Under the pieces are notes generated by a model, which was not told where the DNA came from, did no database searches, and saw nothing but the letters and a program-made list of their open reading frames with translations. The translations under genes and the position numbers were made by a program. Shown in pieces: positions 1-5,112 of a stretch of DNA of 10,285 nucleotides. How positions within the stretch are numbered: position 1 is the first letter of the stretch; every line of letters begins with the position of its first letter. Source of the DNA: JAQIBY01 sp964615585 (GTDB lineage Bacteria; Bacteroidota; Bacteroidia; Bacteroidales; ML635J-15); assembly GCA_964615585.1 (NCBI GenBank), contig CAZTNS010000115.1, positions 1 through 10,285 of the forward strand. Direction: 5' to 3'.

Positions 1-513
1 TAACAGCAACCGACATTACCAATTTGGGTAATCTTTCAGGAACGAACACAGGCGATCAGGATTTAAGCAGCTTGGCAACCAAAACTGCTTTGGGCGATTC
101 CACAGCACAAGTACGTAGCGAAATTCCCGATGTTAGTGGATTTTTAACAAGTGAAACCGACCCAACATTTACAAGCAGCGAAGCAGCCAACATAACAGCA
201 ACCGACATTACCAATTTGGGTAATCTTTCAGGAACGAACACAGGCGATCAGGATTTAAGCAGCTTGGCAACCAAAACTGCTTTGGGCGATTCCACAGCAC
301 AAGTACGTAGCGAAATTCCCGATGTTAGTGGATTTTTAACAAGTGAAACCGACCCAACATTTACAAGCAGCGAAGCAGCCAACATAACAGCAACCGACAT
401 TACCAATTTGGGTAATCTTTCAGGAACGAACACAGGCGACCAGGATTTAAGCACCCTGGCAACCAAAACTGCTTTGGGCGATTCTACTGCACAAATACGT
501 AGCGAAATACCAG
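1..513 (+). repeat. 192-bp tandem repeat within the coding region (2 identical copies plus 1 diverged partial)
   Basis: Bases 1-192 and 193-384 appear identical on direct reading, giving a period of exactly 192 bp (64 codons) that preserves the frame. A third copy starts at 385 and follows the unit to about 513 with scattered changes (GAT to GAC, AGC-AGC-TTG to AGC-ACC-CTG, GTA to ATA), then leaves it. Identity in the first two copies suggests recent duplication or gene conversion, or possibly an assembly effect. More copies may lie upstream of the window. Confidence 0.95.
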
Positions 514-1070
514 CACCAGCCGACGGCTCCGAAACCAAAGTAACAGCCGGAACAAATGTAACCGTAACAGGAGCAGGTACAACAGCAAGTCCATATGTTG
601 TAAATGCAACAGGAGCCCTTGCCATTGGCGATAGCTACCAAGGTGGTATTATATTTTGGTTAGATGCCACGGGGCAACATGGATTAATAGCAGCCACTGC
701 CGACCAAAGCACAGGAATACAATGGTATAATGGAGCTAATACTGAAACAAATGCAGTTAGAGATGGTATTGGTGCAGGAATGTATAATACAGAGCGTATA
801 ATAGCAAATCAAAGTACTGGAAGTTATGCAGCCCAACTATGTGCTAACTACCAAGGTGGTGGATATGGCGATTGGTACTTACCTTCAAAAAACGAGCTAA
901 ATTTATTATACGTTCAAAGAGTTGCGGTTGGCGGTTTTGCTAGTGCCCACTATTGGAGTTCTACCGAGTACAATACCATCAACGCTTGGGTACAGGACTT
1001 CGAATATGGCTCCATGGGCCCCAACGGTAAGGACGACACGAATAGGGTTCGTGCTATTCGGGCTTTTTAA
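1..1070 (+). CDS. Repeat-containing surface/fibre-like protein with C-terminal DUF1566 (Lcl_C) domain, 5' partial
   Basis: The frame is open from base 3 to the TAA at 1068-1070, so the gene starts upstream and the visible part is 355 residues. The TTG at 24 lies inside a repeat and is not the start. The N-terminal part is a 64-residue repeat rich in Thr, Ser, Asp and Asn (LTSETDPTFTSSEAAN and NLGNLSGTNTGDQDLSS segments). It appears twice identically and once diverged, and resembles linker repeats of Bacteroidota fibre or adhesin proteins. After a short Gly/Thr-rich linker, a DUF1566/Lcl_C-like domain runs from about nt 625 to 1067, with GGIIFWLD, GDWYLPSKNEL, YWSSTE and a final VRAIRAF. The family has a C-type-lectin-like fold and is thought to bind ligands. 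The last ~35 codons have a DGR variable-region pattern, listed separately. Export is likely, but the N-terminus is not visible. Confidence 0.85.
   Translation, partial: TATDITNLGNLSGTNTGDQDLSSLATKTALGDSTAQVRSEIPDVSGFLTSETDPTFTSSEAANITATDITNLGNLSGTNTGDQDLSSLATKTALGDSTAQVRSEIPDVSGFLTSETDPTFTSSEAANITATDITNLGNLSGTNTGDQDLSTLATKTALGDSTAQIRSEIPAPADGSETKVTAGTNVTVTGAGTTASPYVVNATGALAIGDSYQGGIIFWLDATGQHGLIAATADQSTGIQWYNGANTETNAVRDGIGAGMYNTERIIANQSTGSYAAQLCANYQGGGYGDWYLPSKNELNLLYVQRVAVGGFASAHYWSSTEYNTINAWVQDFEYGSMGPNGKDDTNRVRAIRAF
942..1067 (+). other. Candidate DGR variable region (VR) at the 3' end of the DUF1566 gene
   Basis: In DGRs, adenines of a template repeat are randomised, so template AAC codons become NNC in the variable copy. 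Among the 35 codons from 942 to 1046, 16 end in C. Thirteen fit AAC with only positions 1 and 2 changed or kept, including GCC 945, CAC 948, TAC 969, ACC 975, ATC 978, AAC 981, GAC 996, TCC 1011, CCC 1020, GAC 1032 and GAC 1035. The rest of the gene mostly uses A or T at third positions. Between these codons lie invariant low-adenine residues (Trp, Ala, Phe, Gly). The unscrambled end from 1044 (RVRAIRAF) sits where the initiation-of-mutagenic-homology segment would be. No reverse transcriptase, avd gene or template repeat lies in the window, so this would be a remote target. Confidence 0.6.
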
Positions 1071-1076
1071 CCATTT

Positions 1077-1393
1077 ACCCTGTGAAATAATTTTAAATTT
1101 TTAGCGATGAATTTCTATTATGTGTATGTTTTGCAAAGTGAAAAAGACGGTAAGAATTATGCAGGATATACACAAAATTTAAAATTAAGATTTGAACAGC
1201 ATAAAAATGGTCAAGTTGAAAGCACAAAGCATCGTCTTCCGTTAAAACTAATCTATTTTGAAGCTTGTATTAATCAAGAAGATGCACTGAAACGTGAGAA
1301 GTATTTTAAGACCCATTATGGTAAAATGTATCTCAAAAACAGATTAGCGAATTGGTACAAAGCACAATGAGTTCAAATCTTATTTCACAGGGT
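1077..1393. mobile_element. Putative 317-bp GIY-YIG mini-element with 14-bp terminal inverted repeats
   Basis: ACCCTGTGAAATAA at 1077-1090 is exactly reverse-complementary to TTATTTCACAGGGT at 1380-1393. Matching stops at once both inside and outside these arms. The only gene between them is the small GIY-YIG reading frame. The left end lies 6 bp after the stop codon of the DUF1566 gene. Removing the element would join CCATTT to TTATCTATTTAAC and place the hairpin at 1419 about 31 nt after that stop. No clear target duplication longer than 2 bp is seen. GIY-YIG enzymes include homing endonucleases, so self-mobilisation is plausible, but mobility is inferred from structure alone. Confidence 0.6.
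1107..1370 (+). CDS. Small GIY-YIG nuclease-family protein (YhbQ/UPF0213-like)
   Basis: An 87-residue single-domain GIY-YIG protein, the usual length for the stand-alone YhbQ-like group. The GIY strand is YVYVL (residues 5-9) and the YIG element is YAG (18-20). The conserved Arg is Arg28 in LKLRFEQHKNG, and the metal-binding catalytic Glu is probably Glu64 in LKREKYFKT. The family cuts or nicks DNA through a Tyr/Arg/Glu-Mg centre; the substrate of orphan members is mostly unknown. The ATG at 1107 is chosen because the GIY strand begins four residues later and TAG at 1101-1103 lies just upstream in frame. The gene nearly fills the space between the 14-bp inverted repeats, so it is probably the passenger or motor of that element. 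The key residues look intact. Confidence 0.85.
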   Translation: MNFYYVYVLQSEKDGKNYAGYTQNLKLRFEQHKNGQVESTKHRLPLKLIYFEACINQEDALKREKYFKTHYGKMYLKNRLANWYKAQ

Positions 1394-1418
1394 TTATCTA
1401 TTTAACAATTTAATTATT

Positions 1419-1443
1419 ACCGCGAAGCGGTCGAATTTTTTTT
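1419..1443 (+). other. GCGAAGC mini-hairpin followed by a T-tract (DGR target-site hairpin and/or terminator)
   Basis: ACCGC (1419-1423), a GAA loop and GCGGT (1427-1431) form a perfect 5-bp stem. Its core GCGAAGC is a known, exceptionally stable DNA hairpin. TCGAA and eight T follow. It can be read as a weak intrinsic terminator for the genes to the left. It can also be read as the hairpin that DGRs need just downstream of a variable region. The second reading fits because the hairpin would lie about 31 nt after the DUF1566 stop codon without the GIY-YIG element. Confidence 0.55.
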
Positions 1444-1455
1444 GAGATTTTTTTT

Positions 1456-1542
1456 ATGGCTTTATATTGGCGTTCATTGGAGAAAACCCAGCGACAGTAT
1501 GAAACAGTAACAAAAAAGAAAAAAATAAATATTAACGGCTAA
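1456..1542 (+). CDS. Possible 28-residue reading frame directly after the hairpin (doubtful)
   Basis: ATG at 1456, just after a second T-run (1448-1455), opens a 28-codon frame starting MALYWRSLEKTQRQY and ending in a Lys/Asn-rich tail at TAA 1540-1542. The first 16 codons look like coding sequence (mixed composition with Trp, Arg and Gln), while the tail is simple A-rich DNA. It could be the truncated start of a longer gene or part of a conserved segment that follows the hairpin. No family is recognised and translation is not supported beyond the open frame. Confidence 0.2.
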   Translation: MALYWRSLEKTQRQYETVTKKKKINING

Positions 1543-1543
1543 T

Positions 1544-1576
1544 TTTGGAATAAATCGGAGCCACTTATTATTTTTG
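1544..1576 (+). promoter_or_regulatory. Bacteroidota-type promoter candidate
   Basis: TTTG at 1544-1547 (-33 box) and TATTTTTG at 1569-1576 (matching TAnnTTTG, -7 box) are separated by 21 nt, within the range of Bacteroidota housekeeping promoters. An ATG follows at 1598, implying a short leader. The downstream frame is only 17 residues, so this may be the surviving promoter of a gene lost when the group II intron or another rearrangement removed the rest. Confidence 0.5.
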
Positions 1577-1597
1577 TAAGATACAATTTTTATAAAG

Positions 1598-1651
1598 ATG
1601 AAAAAAGAAATTATCATTGCCAAATGTAATAAGGCAAAATTGTGTTCATAG
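1598..1651 (+). pseudogene. Possible truncated gene start (17 residues)
   Basis: A frame MKKEIIIAKCNKAKLCS runs from ATG 1598 to TAG 1649-1651, 22 nt after the -7 box. The stop codon coincides with the first base of the hairpin at 1651-1671. It may be the 5' remnant of a broken gene or a real small peptide, and no family is recognised. The case rests only on its position after a good promoter candidate. Confidence 0.25.
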
Positions 1652-1671
1652 TTTGCATGCGCCATGCAAAC
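1651..1671. repeat. Perfect 9-bp inverted repeat (hairpin, CGC loop)
   Basis: GTTTGCATG (1651-1659) and CATGCAAAC (1663-1671) are exact reverse complements around a CGC loop. No T-tract follows (CATATAAATG), so it is not a standard terminator. It lies about 29 bp upstream of the group II intron remnant. Bacterial class C group II introns favour hairpins as insertion sites, but no intron 5' end is visible here, so the link is open. An operator is another possibility. Confidence 0.6.
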
Positions 1672-1699
1672 ATATAAATGAACAATTAACTGTCAAGAA

Positions 1700-1794
1700 G
1701 AGCCGTATGTCGGGAGACTGTCACAGCCTGTCCCGAATTTTGGGGATGCGGTTCCGTGAGAGGCTTGGGGTGAAATTCCCCTTGTCTATTTGAC
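1700..1794 (+). mobile_element. Group II intron 3'-end remnant (domains V and VI), degenerate
   Basis: GAGCCGTAT (1700-1708) pairs with ATGCGGTTC (1746-1754) as the basal helix of domain V, including the AGC catalytic triad. The GGGAGACTGTCAC segment follows as the upper part. Domain VI follows: a GGGG/CCCC hairpin with a TGAAATT loop, a candidate branch-point A at 1788 and an intron end of TTGAC at 1790-1794, seven nt after that A and ending in the usual AY. Relative to the usual 34-nt domain V this one is 55 nt, with about 21 extra bases (1725-1745) at the catalytic bulge. Neither domains I-IV nor a maturase/RT gene is present, so the remnant should be inactive. Confidence 0.75.
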
Positions 1795-1900
1795 GTGCGG
1801 TGGAGTAAATGCATATTATGGGTTGAAATAAAATGACATATTTTCTCATACTGATTTATTGTTAAGGTATGCGCCATTTTACTTTATAAAACGAATTCTG

Positions 1901-1908
1901 TATCTTTA
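1901..1908 (+). promoter_or_regulatory. Candidate -7 box for the crotonase gene
   Basis: TATCTTTA matches TAnnTTTG at all fixed positions but the last and lies 27 nt before the ATG at 1936. No good TTTG box is present 19-21 nt upstream; only TTTT at 1877-1880 is near the right place, so the promoter is weakly supported. Confidence 0.35.
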
Positions 1909-1935
1909 CATGCTTTACAAAACTCATTTTGATTT

Positions 1936-2715
1936 ATGGAACAACGGTTTATTCACCTGCACATAATAGACGGTATCGCTGACTTGCACATCCACAAGCC
2001 GGAAAAAATGAACGCTTTGGATTCTGTTTTGCTTCAGGAGCTCAGTGAGAACATTGCCAAACTGGAAAAAAACAAGGACATCAAAGCCCTGTTCATAACA
2101 GGTACACCCGATGTTTTTTCGGCGGGCGGAGACCTGCTATACATGGCAAAAATGAATGAAGCAGAAGGACGCAATGCATCGGCATTGATTCAGGGCATTT
2201 TTAATCGCATTGAATCGCTTTCCTGCCTTACTGTTAGCCTTGTGCAAGGCATCGCCTTTGGCGGCGGACTGGAATTGTGCCTGTGTTGCGACGTTTGCAT
2301 CGCCGGGGATAAAGCAAAATTTGCCCTGCCTGAAATGCGCTATGGCATTATCCCTGCGGGCGGAGGCACAGTCAGGTTTTTGGAAAAAACAACCATATCG
2401 CAGTTGTTATATACCATGACATACCAAAAGATAATGACACCTACCGAAGCGTATTCATGCGGACTGATACAGGATATTGTCAGAAATGATGACATGGAAA
2501 AATTCAAAGCATTGTATATGCAAAAATTGCAGGCGCTAAACACAGATACGCTGGTAAAAATTAAATCGCATATCAAACAAACCGGAAAATTCTTTCATCA
2601 CCCTGCCCGCTCCAAAGCGTTTGAAAACGAATCCAAACTGTTCGGGTATTTGCTTGAAAAAGAAGGCAGGGACAAAATGAACGCCTTTTTTGAGCAGAGA
2701 CAAAAAGAAATGTAG
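1936..2715 (+). CDS. Enoyl-CoA hydratase/isomerase (crotonase) family protein
   Basis: The 259-residue length is normal for a single-domain crotonase, which acts on acyl-CoA (sometimes acyl-carrier) thioesters in the cytoplasm. Both oxyanion-hole elements are visible: FSAGGDL (61-67) and GIAFGGGLEL (105-114). Glu113 and Glu133 (LPE, followed by IIPAGGGT at 138-145) correspond to Glu144 and Glu164 of rat enoyl-CoA hydratase and are 20 residues apart as in that enzyme, so hydration/dehydration chemistry is possible. The C-terminal helical part (from ~170) is present. The ATG fits the family start, with MEQRFIHLHIIDGIADLHIHKP giving the first beta strands. The gene stands alone, 537 bp before the KAS III-SDR pair in the same orientation. 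It could dehydrate their beta-hydroxy product, or act in beta-oxidation or beta-branching; the sequence does not decide. Confidence 0.85.
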   Translation: MEQRFIHLHIIDGIADLHIHKPEKMNALDSVLLQELSENIAKLEKNKDIKALFITGTPDVFSAGGDLLYMAKMNEAEGRNASALIQGIFNRIESLSCLTVSLVQGIAFGGGLELCLCCDVCIAGDKAKFALPEMRYGIIPAGGGTVRFLEKTTISQLLYTMTYQKIMTPTEAYSCGLIQDIVRNDDMEKFKALYMQKLQALNTDTLVKIKSHIKQTGKFFHHPARSKAFENESKLFGYLLEKEGRDKMNAFFEQRQKEM

Positions 2716-2787
2716 CATTAAGAGCATTTAATTATGAAACATCATGTATGTAAAAAAACAAAACTCAAAATCCAAAAATTATACCTT

Positions 2788-2963
2788 GAGTCCACTCTAA
2801 AAAGTCATTTTCGCCACAGAATCACATTTGTATTGAGCGAAGTCGAAATAAAAACTCTAAATCCCAATAAAATTCTACTGGTTGCTAATCAGTGTTTTGT
2901 GGGATTTAGAGCTTTGGTGTTTTGGTGGCATTTTTCTTTTTTTTATTTTTTTAGAGTGGCCTC
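2788..2963. mobile_element. MITE-like non-autonomous element, 176 bp, with TACCTT target duplication
   Basis: The left end GAGTCCACTCTAAAAA (2788-2803) matches the reverse complement of TTTTTAGAGTGGCCTC (2948-2963) at 15 of 16 positions. TACCTT abuts both ends exactly (2782-2787 and 2964-2969), as expected of a 6-bp target-site duplication. No transposase gene is inside, so it would need one in trans. Ends beginning GAG occur in several IS families; none is assigned. The intact ends and duplication suggest a fairly recent insertion. Confidence 0.75.
2855..2911. repeat. 12-bp inverted repeat nested in the MITE-like element
   Basis: CTCTAAATCCCA (2855-2866) and TGGGATTTAGAG (2900-2911) are perfect reverse complements around a 33-nt loop. 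The phrase TTGAGCGAAGTCGAAA at 2833-2848 lies just before. With the outer repeats this forms a double-layered palindromic structure. The inner repeat may be an older element or a stem that stabilises the transcript. Confidence 0.75.
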
Positions 2964-3252
2964 TACCTTTAAAAATGCAAATCTATTCAATCATAAATTA
3001 AAAAATGACACAATATTATAAACTAAAGATAAATAAATACCAGACAAAATACAAATGAGCAAACATATATTAAAACCTGTTTACGATTTAGAAGAACGTA
3101 AATGTCAACTATCAAAATCCAAAATGAATACAATATTTGCTTTGTTTTGTTCATTGGATTTTTATTCATTGGCATTTATTTGAGATTTGTTTTTTGTAAT
3201 TTGCAACTTTATCTATTGTTACGAGATTAATTTGTTAAGACAATAAAAAATT

Positions 3253-5112
3253 ATGGAATCTTATATTTTTTCCGGCACCGGTTTTGAACCGGGAAAACAT
3301 ACCATCACCAATCAACAGATAGAACAGGCCATTGACGAAGGTTTCCTGTACGGTTTCAACAAAGACCGTGTAAAACAGGGTGATTCATATAATGCCTACA
3401 TTGAGCAAGGCGGTCAGCTTAGTCCGTTTGCATTCATGGCGGAACACAAAATGGGATTCCGCGAGCGCCGGCATGTGGTGCCTTTTCCGCCGGCAAAAAA
3501 ATCGTATCCCAAAGCAGACAACAGCCTCGACCTTGCCATTAAAGCTTCCCAACAGGCCATTGACAACGCAGGATTATCAGCTCAGGACATAGACATGTGG
3601 ATGGTAAGCACCGGTACACCCCACGAAAAAGCACCCGGTACGGCAGCCACGCTTAAATGTTATTTTGTGCCTTTCGAAAATCAAACCCCAACACACAGCC
3701 TGACATCTGCATGTGTGGGATTCAACATCAACCTGGAACTGGCCATGCAAAAACTGAAGCAACATCCCGGCATGAAACACATCCTTATTGTCCACACGGA
3801 AGTCATGTCGGAGATGCTGTGCAATGAAAAAGATTTTGTTCCCATCACCAGTTTTGGAGATGCAGCTGCAGCCGTGGTGTTGTCACGCATTGAATCAAAA
3901 AAACCGGTGGGTGTACAACACATCTGCAACTATGAAGACCTGCGCATGATTGACTTCCTCGGGGCAGATAAAGAAGGTGACCTGTACATGGAACCCCGGG
4001 TGGTAAAAAGCCGTGCCGTACCAAACATGGCAAATGTAGCCAGGGAAATCAGCAAAAAAGACAAAAAACAACCCGCTGAGTATGATCATTACCTGCCCCA
4101 CCAAACCGGGCATGCCATTGTTAAATCAGTGACAAAAGCCGCTCAGATACCCGATGAAATATGTTACCAGGATGTGCAGCTTAACTATGGTAATTTGTCA
4201 GGTGCATCGGTGCCGGCATCCTATCATGAGCTGCTTACCAAAGGGAAGCTTACTCCGGGGATGCACATTTTAACATCCGTTGCAGGGCTTGGAGGAGAAT
4301 ACGGCGGTTTTTCATACATTGTAAATGAACCGGTAAAGTTCAAATCCAATAGCAGCATGCTGGAAGGGAAAACGGTTTTTATAACCGGCAGCACCGGCGA
4401 CCTGGCGCAAAAAACCATTGAAAAACTGGCCGAACAGCACGCCAATTTGTTGTTGCATTACCGTAACGATAAAAAAATGGCAGGGTTGAAAGACAAACTT
4501 AAACAGCATGCGGGGAACATACAGTATCTGAAAGCCAATCTGGCAAATTTACAGGACGTTGAAAACATGGCAAATGGCATTAAGTCGCAGGGAATAGCAC
4601 CCGATTATGTCATACATATCGCAGCGGCTACAGGAAACCTGAAACGTGCCTCGGAGGTCACTGACAAAGAAATGCAGGAAGTGGAACATGTCAATCACCG
4701 GGCAGCCCGCATCCTCATCGAAACCTTGTTTGATGACATCAAAGAGGCCGTGCTTTTTGTGGGCTCTGTTGCCGAAGAAGCTCTATTCAGCGGATCATCG
4801 GCCTATGTGGCTTCAAAAAGGGCACTTCATGCCTATGCTGTAGATTTGGCAATGCGGTATTATCAGCACAACAAACGTGTCGTGTATTACATGCCGGGGA
4901 TCATTGACGGAGGAATGATGGGAAAACTCAGCGAAACTCAAAAAATTACATCCATGCAAACTGTGCGTCAAACCCGGCTCATTGAACTGGACAACATTGC
5001 CGATAACCTGGTAAAATCTTTGTACCTGCCAAAAGTACAGGGCGTGGAAGCCGATTACGAAGGGGCGTTGATGGTACGCAGGGATGCTTATTTAAAGGAG
5101 GATTTATCATGA
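3253..5112 (+). CDS. KAS III (FabH-like) - SDR fusion protein 1
   Basis: A two-domain protein of 619 residues. Residues 1-360 form a thiolase-fold KAS III-like domain with Cys154 (TSACVGFN), His283 (LPHQTGHA) and Asn314 (NYGNLSGAS), the complete Cys-His-Asn set for decarboxylative or Claisen condensation of acyl thioesters. FGDAAAAVVLSR (201-212) and GLGGEYGGFSY (345-355) are also family-like. About 30 residues more than in FabH lie near 36-68. Residues 371-619 form an SDR domain of classical length with Ser505, Tyr518 and Lys522 (YVASK). Its nucleotide motif TGSTGDLA has Ala385 where the last Gly is expected, and HIAAAT replaces the NNAG-type motif, so NAD(P) binding may be altered. The chemistry suggests condensation plus beta-keto reduction. 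ATG 3253 is supported by alignment with the paralogue from its first residues. It overlaps the next gene by 4 bp. Confidence 0.85.
   Translation: MESYIFSGTGFEPGKHTITNQQIEQAIDEGFLYGFNKDRVKQGDSYNAYIEQGGQLSPFAFMAEHKMGFRERRHVVPFPPAKKSYPKADNSLDLAIKASQQAIDNAGLSAQDIDMWMVSTGTPHEKAPGTAATLKCYFVPFENQTPTHSLTSACVGFNINLELAMQKLKQHPGMKHILIVHTEVMSEMLCNEKDFVPITSFGDAAAAVVLSRIESKKPVGVQHICNYEDLRMIDFLGADKEGDLYMEPRVVKSRAVPNMANVAREISKKDKKQPAEYDHYLPHQTGHAIVKSVTKAAQIPDEICYQDVQLNYGNLSGASVPASYHELLTKGKLTPGMHILTSVAGLGGEYGGFSYIVNEPVKFKSNSSMLEGKTVFITGSTGDLAQKTIEKLAEQHANLLLHYRNDKKMAGLKDKLKQHAGNIQYLKANLANLQDVENMANGIKSQGIAPDYVIHIAAATGNLKRASEVTDKEMQEVEHVNHRAARILIETLFDDIKEAVLFVGSVAEEALFSGSSAYVASKRALHAYAVDLAMRYYQHNKRVVYYMPGIIDGGMMGKLSETQKITSMQTVRQTRLIELDNIADNLVKSLYLPKVQGVEADYEGALMVRRDAYLKEDLS
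5094..5108 (+). promoter_or_regulatory. Strong Shine-Dalgarno-like site for the second fusion gene
   Basis: AAAGGAGG at 5094-5101 lies seven nt before the ATG at 5109, inside the last codons of the first fusion gene. Strong Shine-Dalgarno sequences are uncommon in Bacteroidota, and with the ATGA overlap this supports the 5109 start and translational coupling. The AAG GAG GAT codons could also be chance. Confidence 0.5.

Larger units (their letters stand above)
1394..1935. other. Intergenic region with degraded mobile DNA
   Basis: This 542-bp stretch has no convincing gene. From left to right it holds the GCGAAGC hairpin, a doubtful 28-codon frame, a promoter candidate with a 17-codon frame, the 9-bp-stem hairpin and the group II intron remnant. 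The last 140 bp are AT-rich sequence leading to the crotonase promoter. ATGCGCCAT occurs at 1657-1665 and again at 1869-1877, too short to interpret. The region appears to be an accumulation site for insertions and deletions. Confidence 0.7.
2716..3252. other. Intergenic region with MITE-like element and AT-rich leader
   Basis: These 537 bp contain no convincing gene; the frame at 2734-3021 crosses the MITE-like element and ends in low-complexity sequence. After the element, 2970-3252 is very AT-rich. A weak promoter is possible (TTTG 3186-3189, 20 nt, TATCTATT 3210-3217, two mismatches to the -7 box) for the gene at 3253. TTCATTGG is repeated at 3150-3157 and 3165-3172. No terminator is evident after the crotonase gene. 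Confidence 0.6.

Noticed and set aside
24..26. TTG as start codon of the repeat protein
   Set aside because: The frame stays open to the window edge and the TTG codes for Leu inside a repeat that recurs at 216 and 408.
1..513. CRISPR-like array from the repeated sequence
   Set aside because: The repeats are head-to-tail 192-bp coding units without spacers.
248..625. Minus-strand frame of 125 residues opposite the tandem repeats
   Set aside because: It mirrors the repeat coding strand and owes its length to the repeat; no recognisable domain.
1657..1877. ATGCGCCAT direct repeat (1657-1665 and 1869-1877) flanking the intron remnant
   Set aside because: Nine bases 212 bp apart can occur by chance, and the ends do not coincide with the intron boundary.
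2734..3021. Plus-strand frame of 95 residues after the crotonase gene
   Set aside because: It crosses both ends of the MITE-like element and runs into simple T-rich sequence; no domain.
3186..3217. Promoter for the KAS III-SDR operon (TTTG and TATCTATT)
   Set aside because: Spacing is acceptable, but the -7 box has two mismatches in very AT-rich DNA, so it is mentioned only in the intergenic entry.
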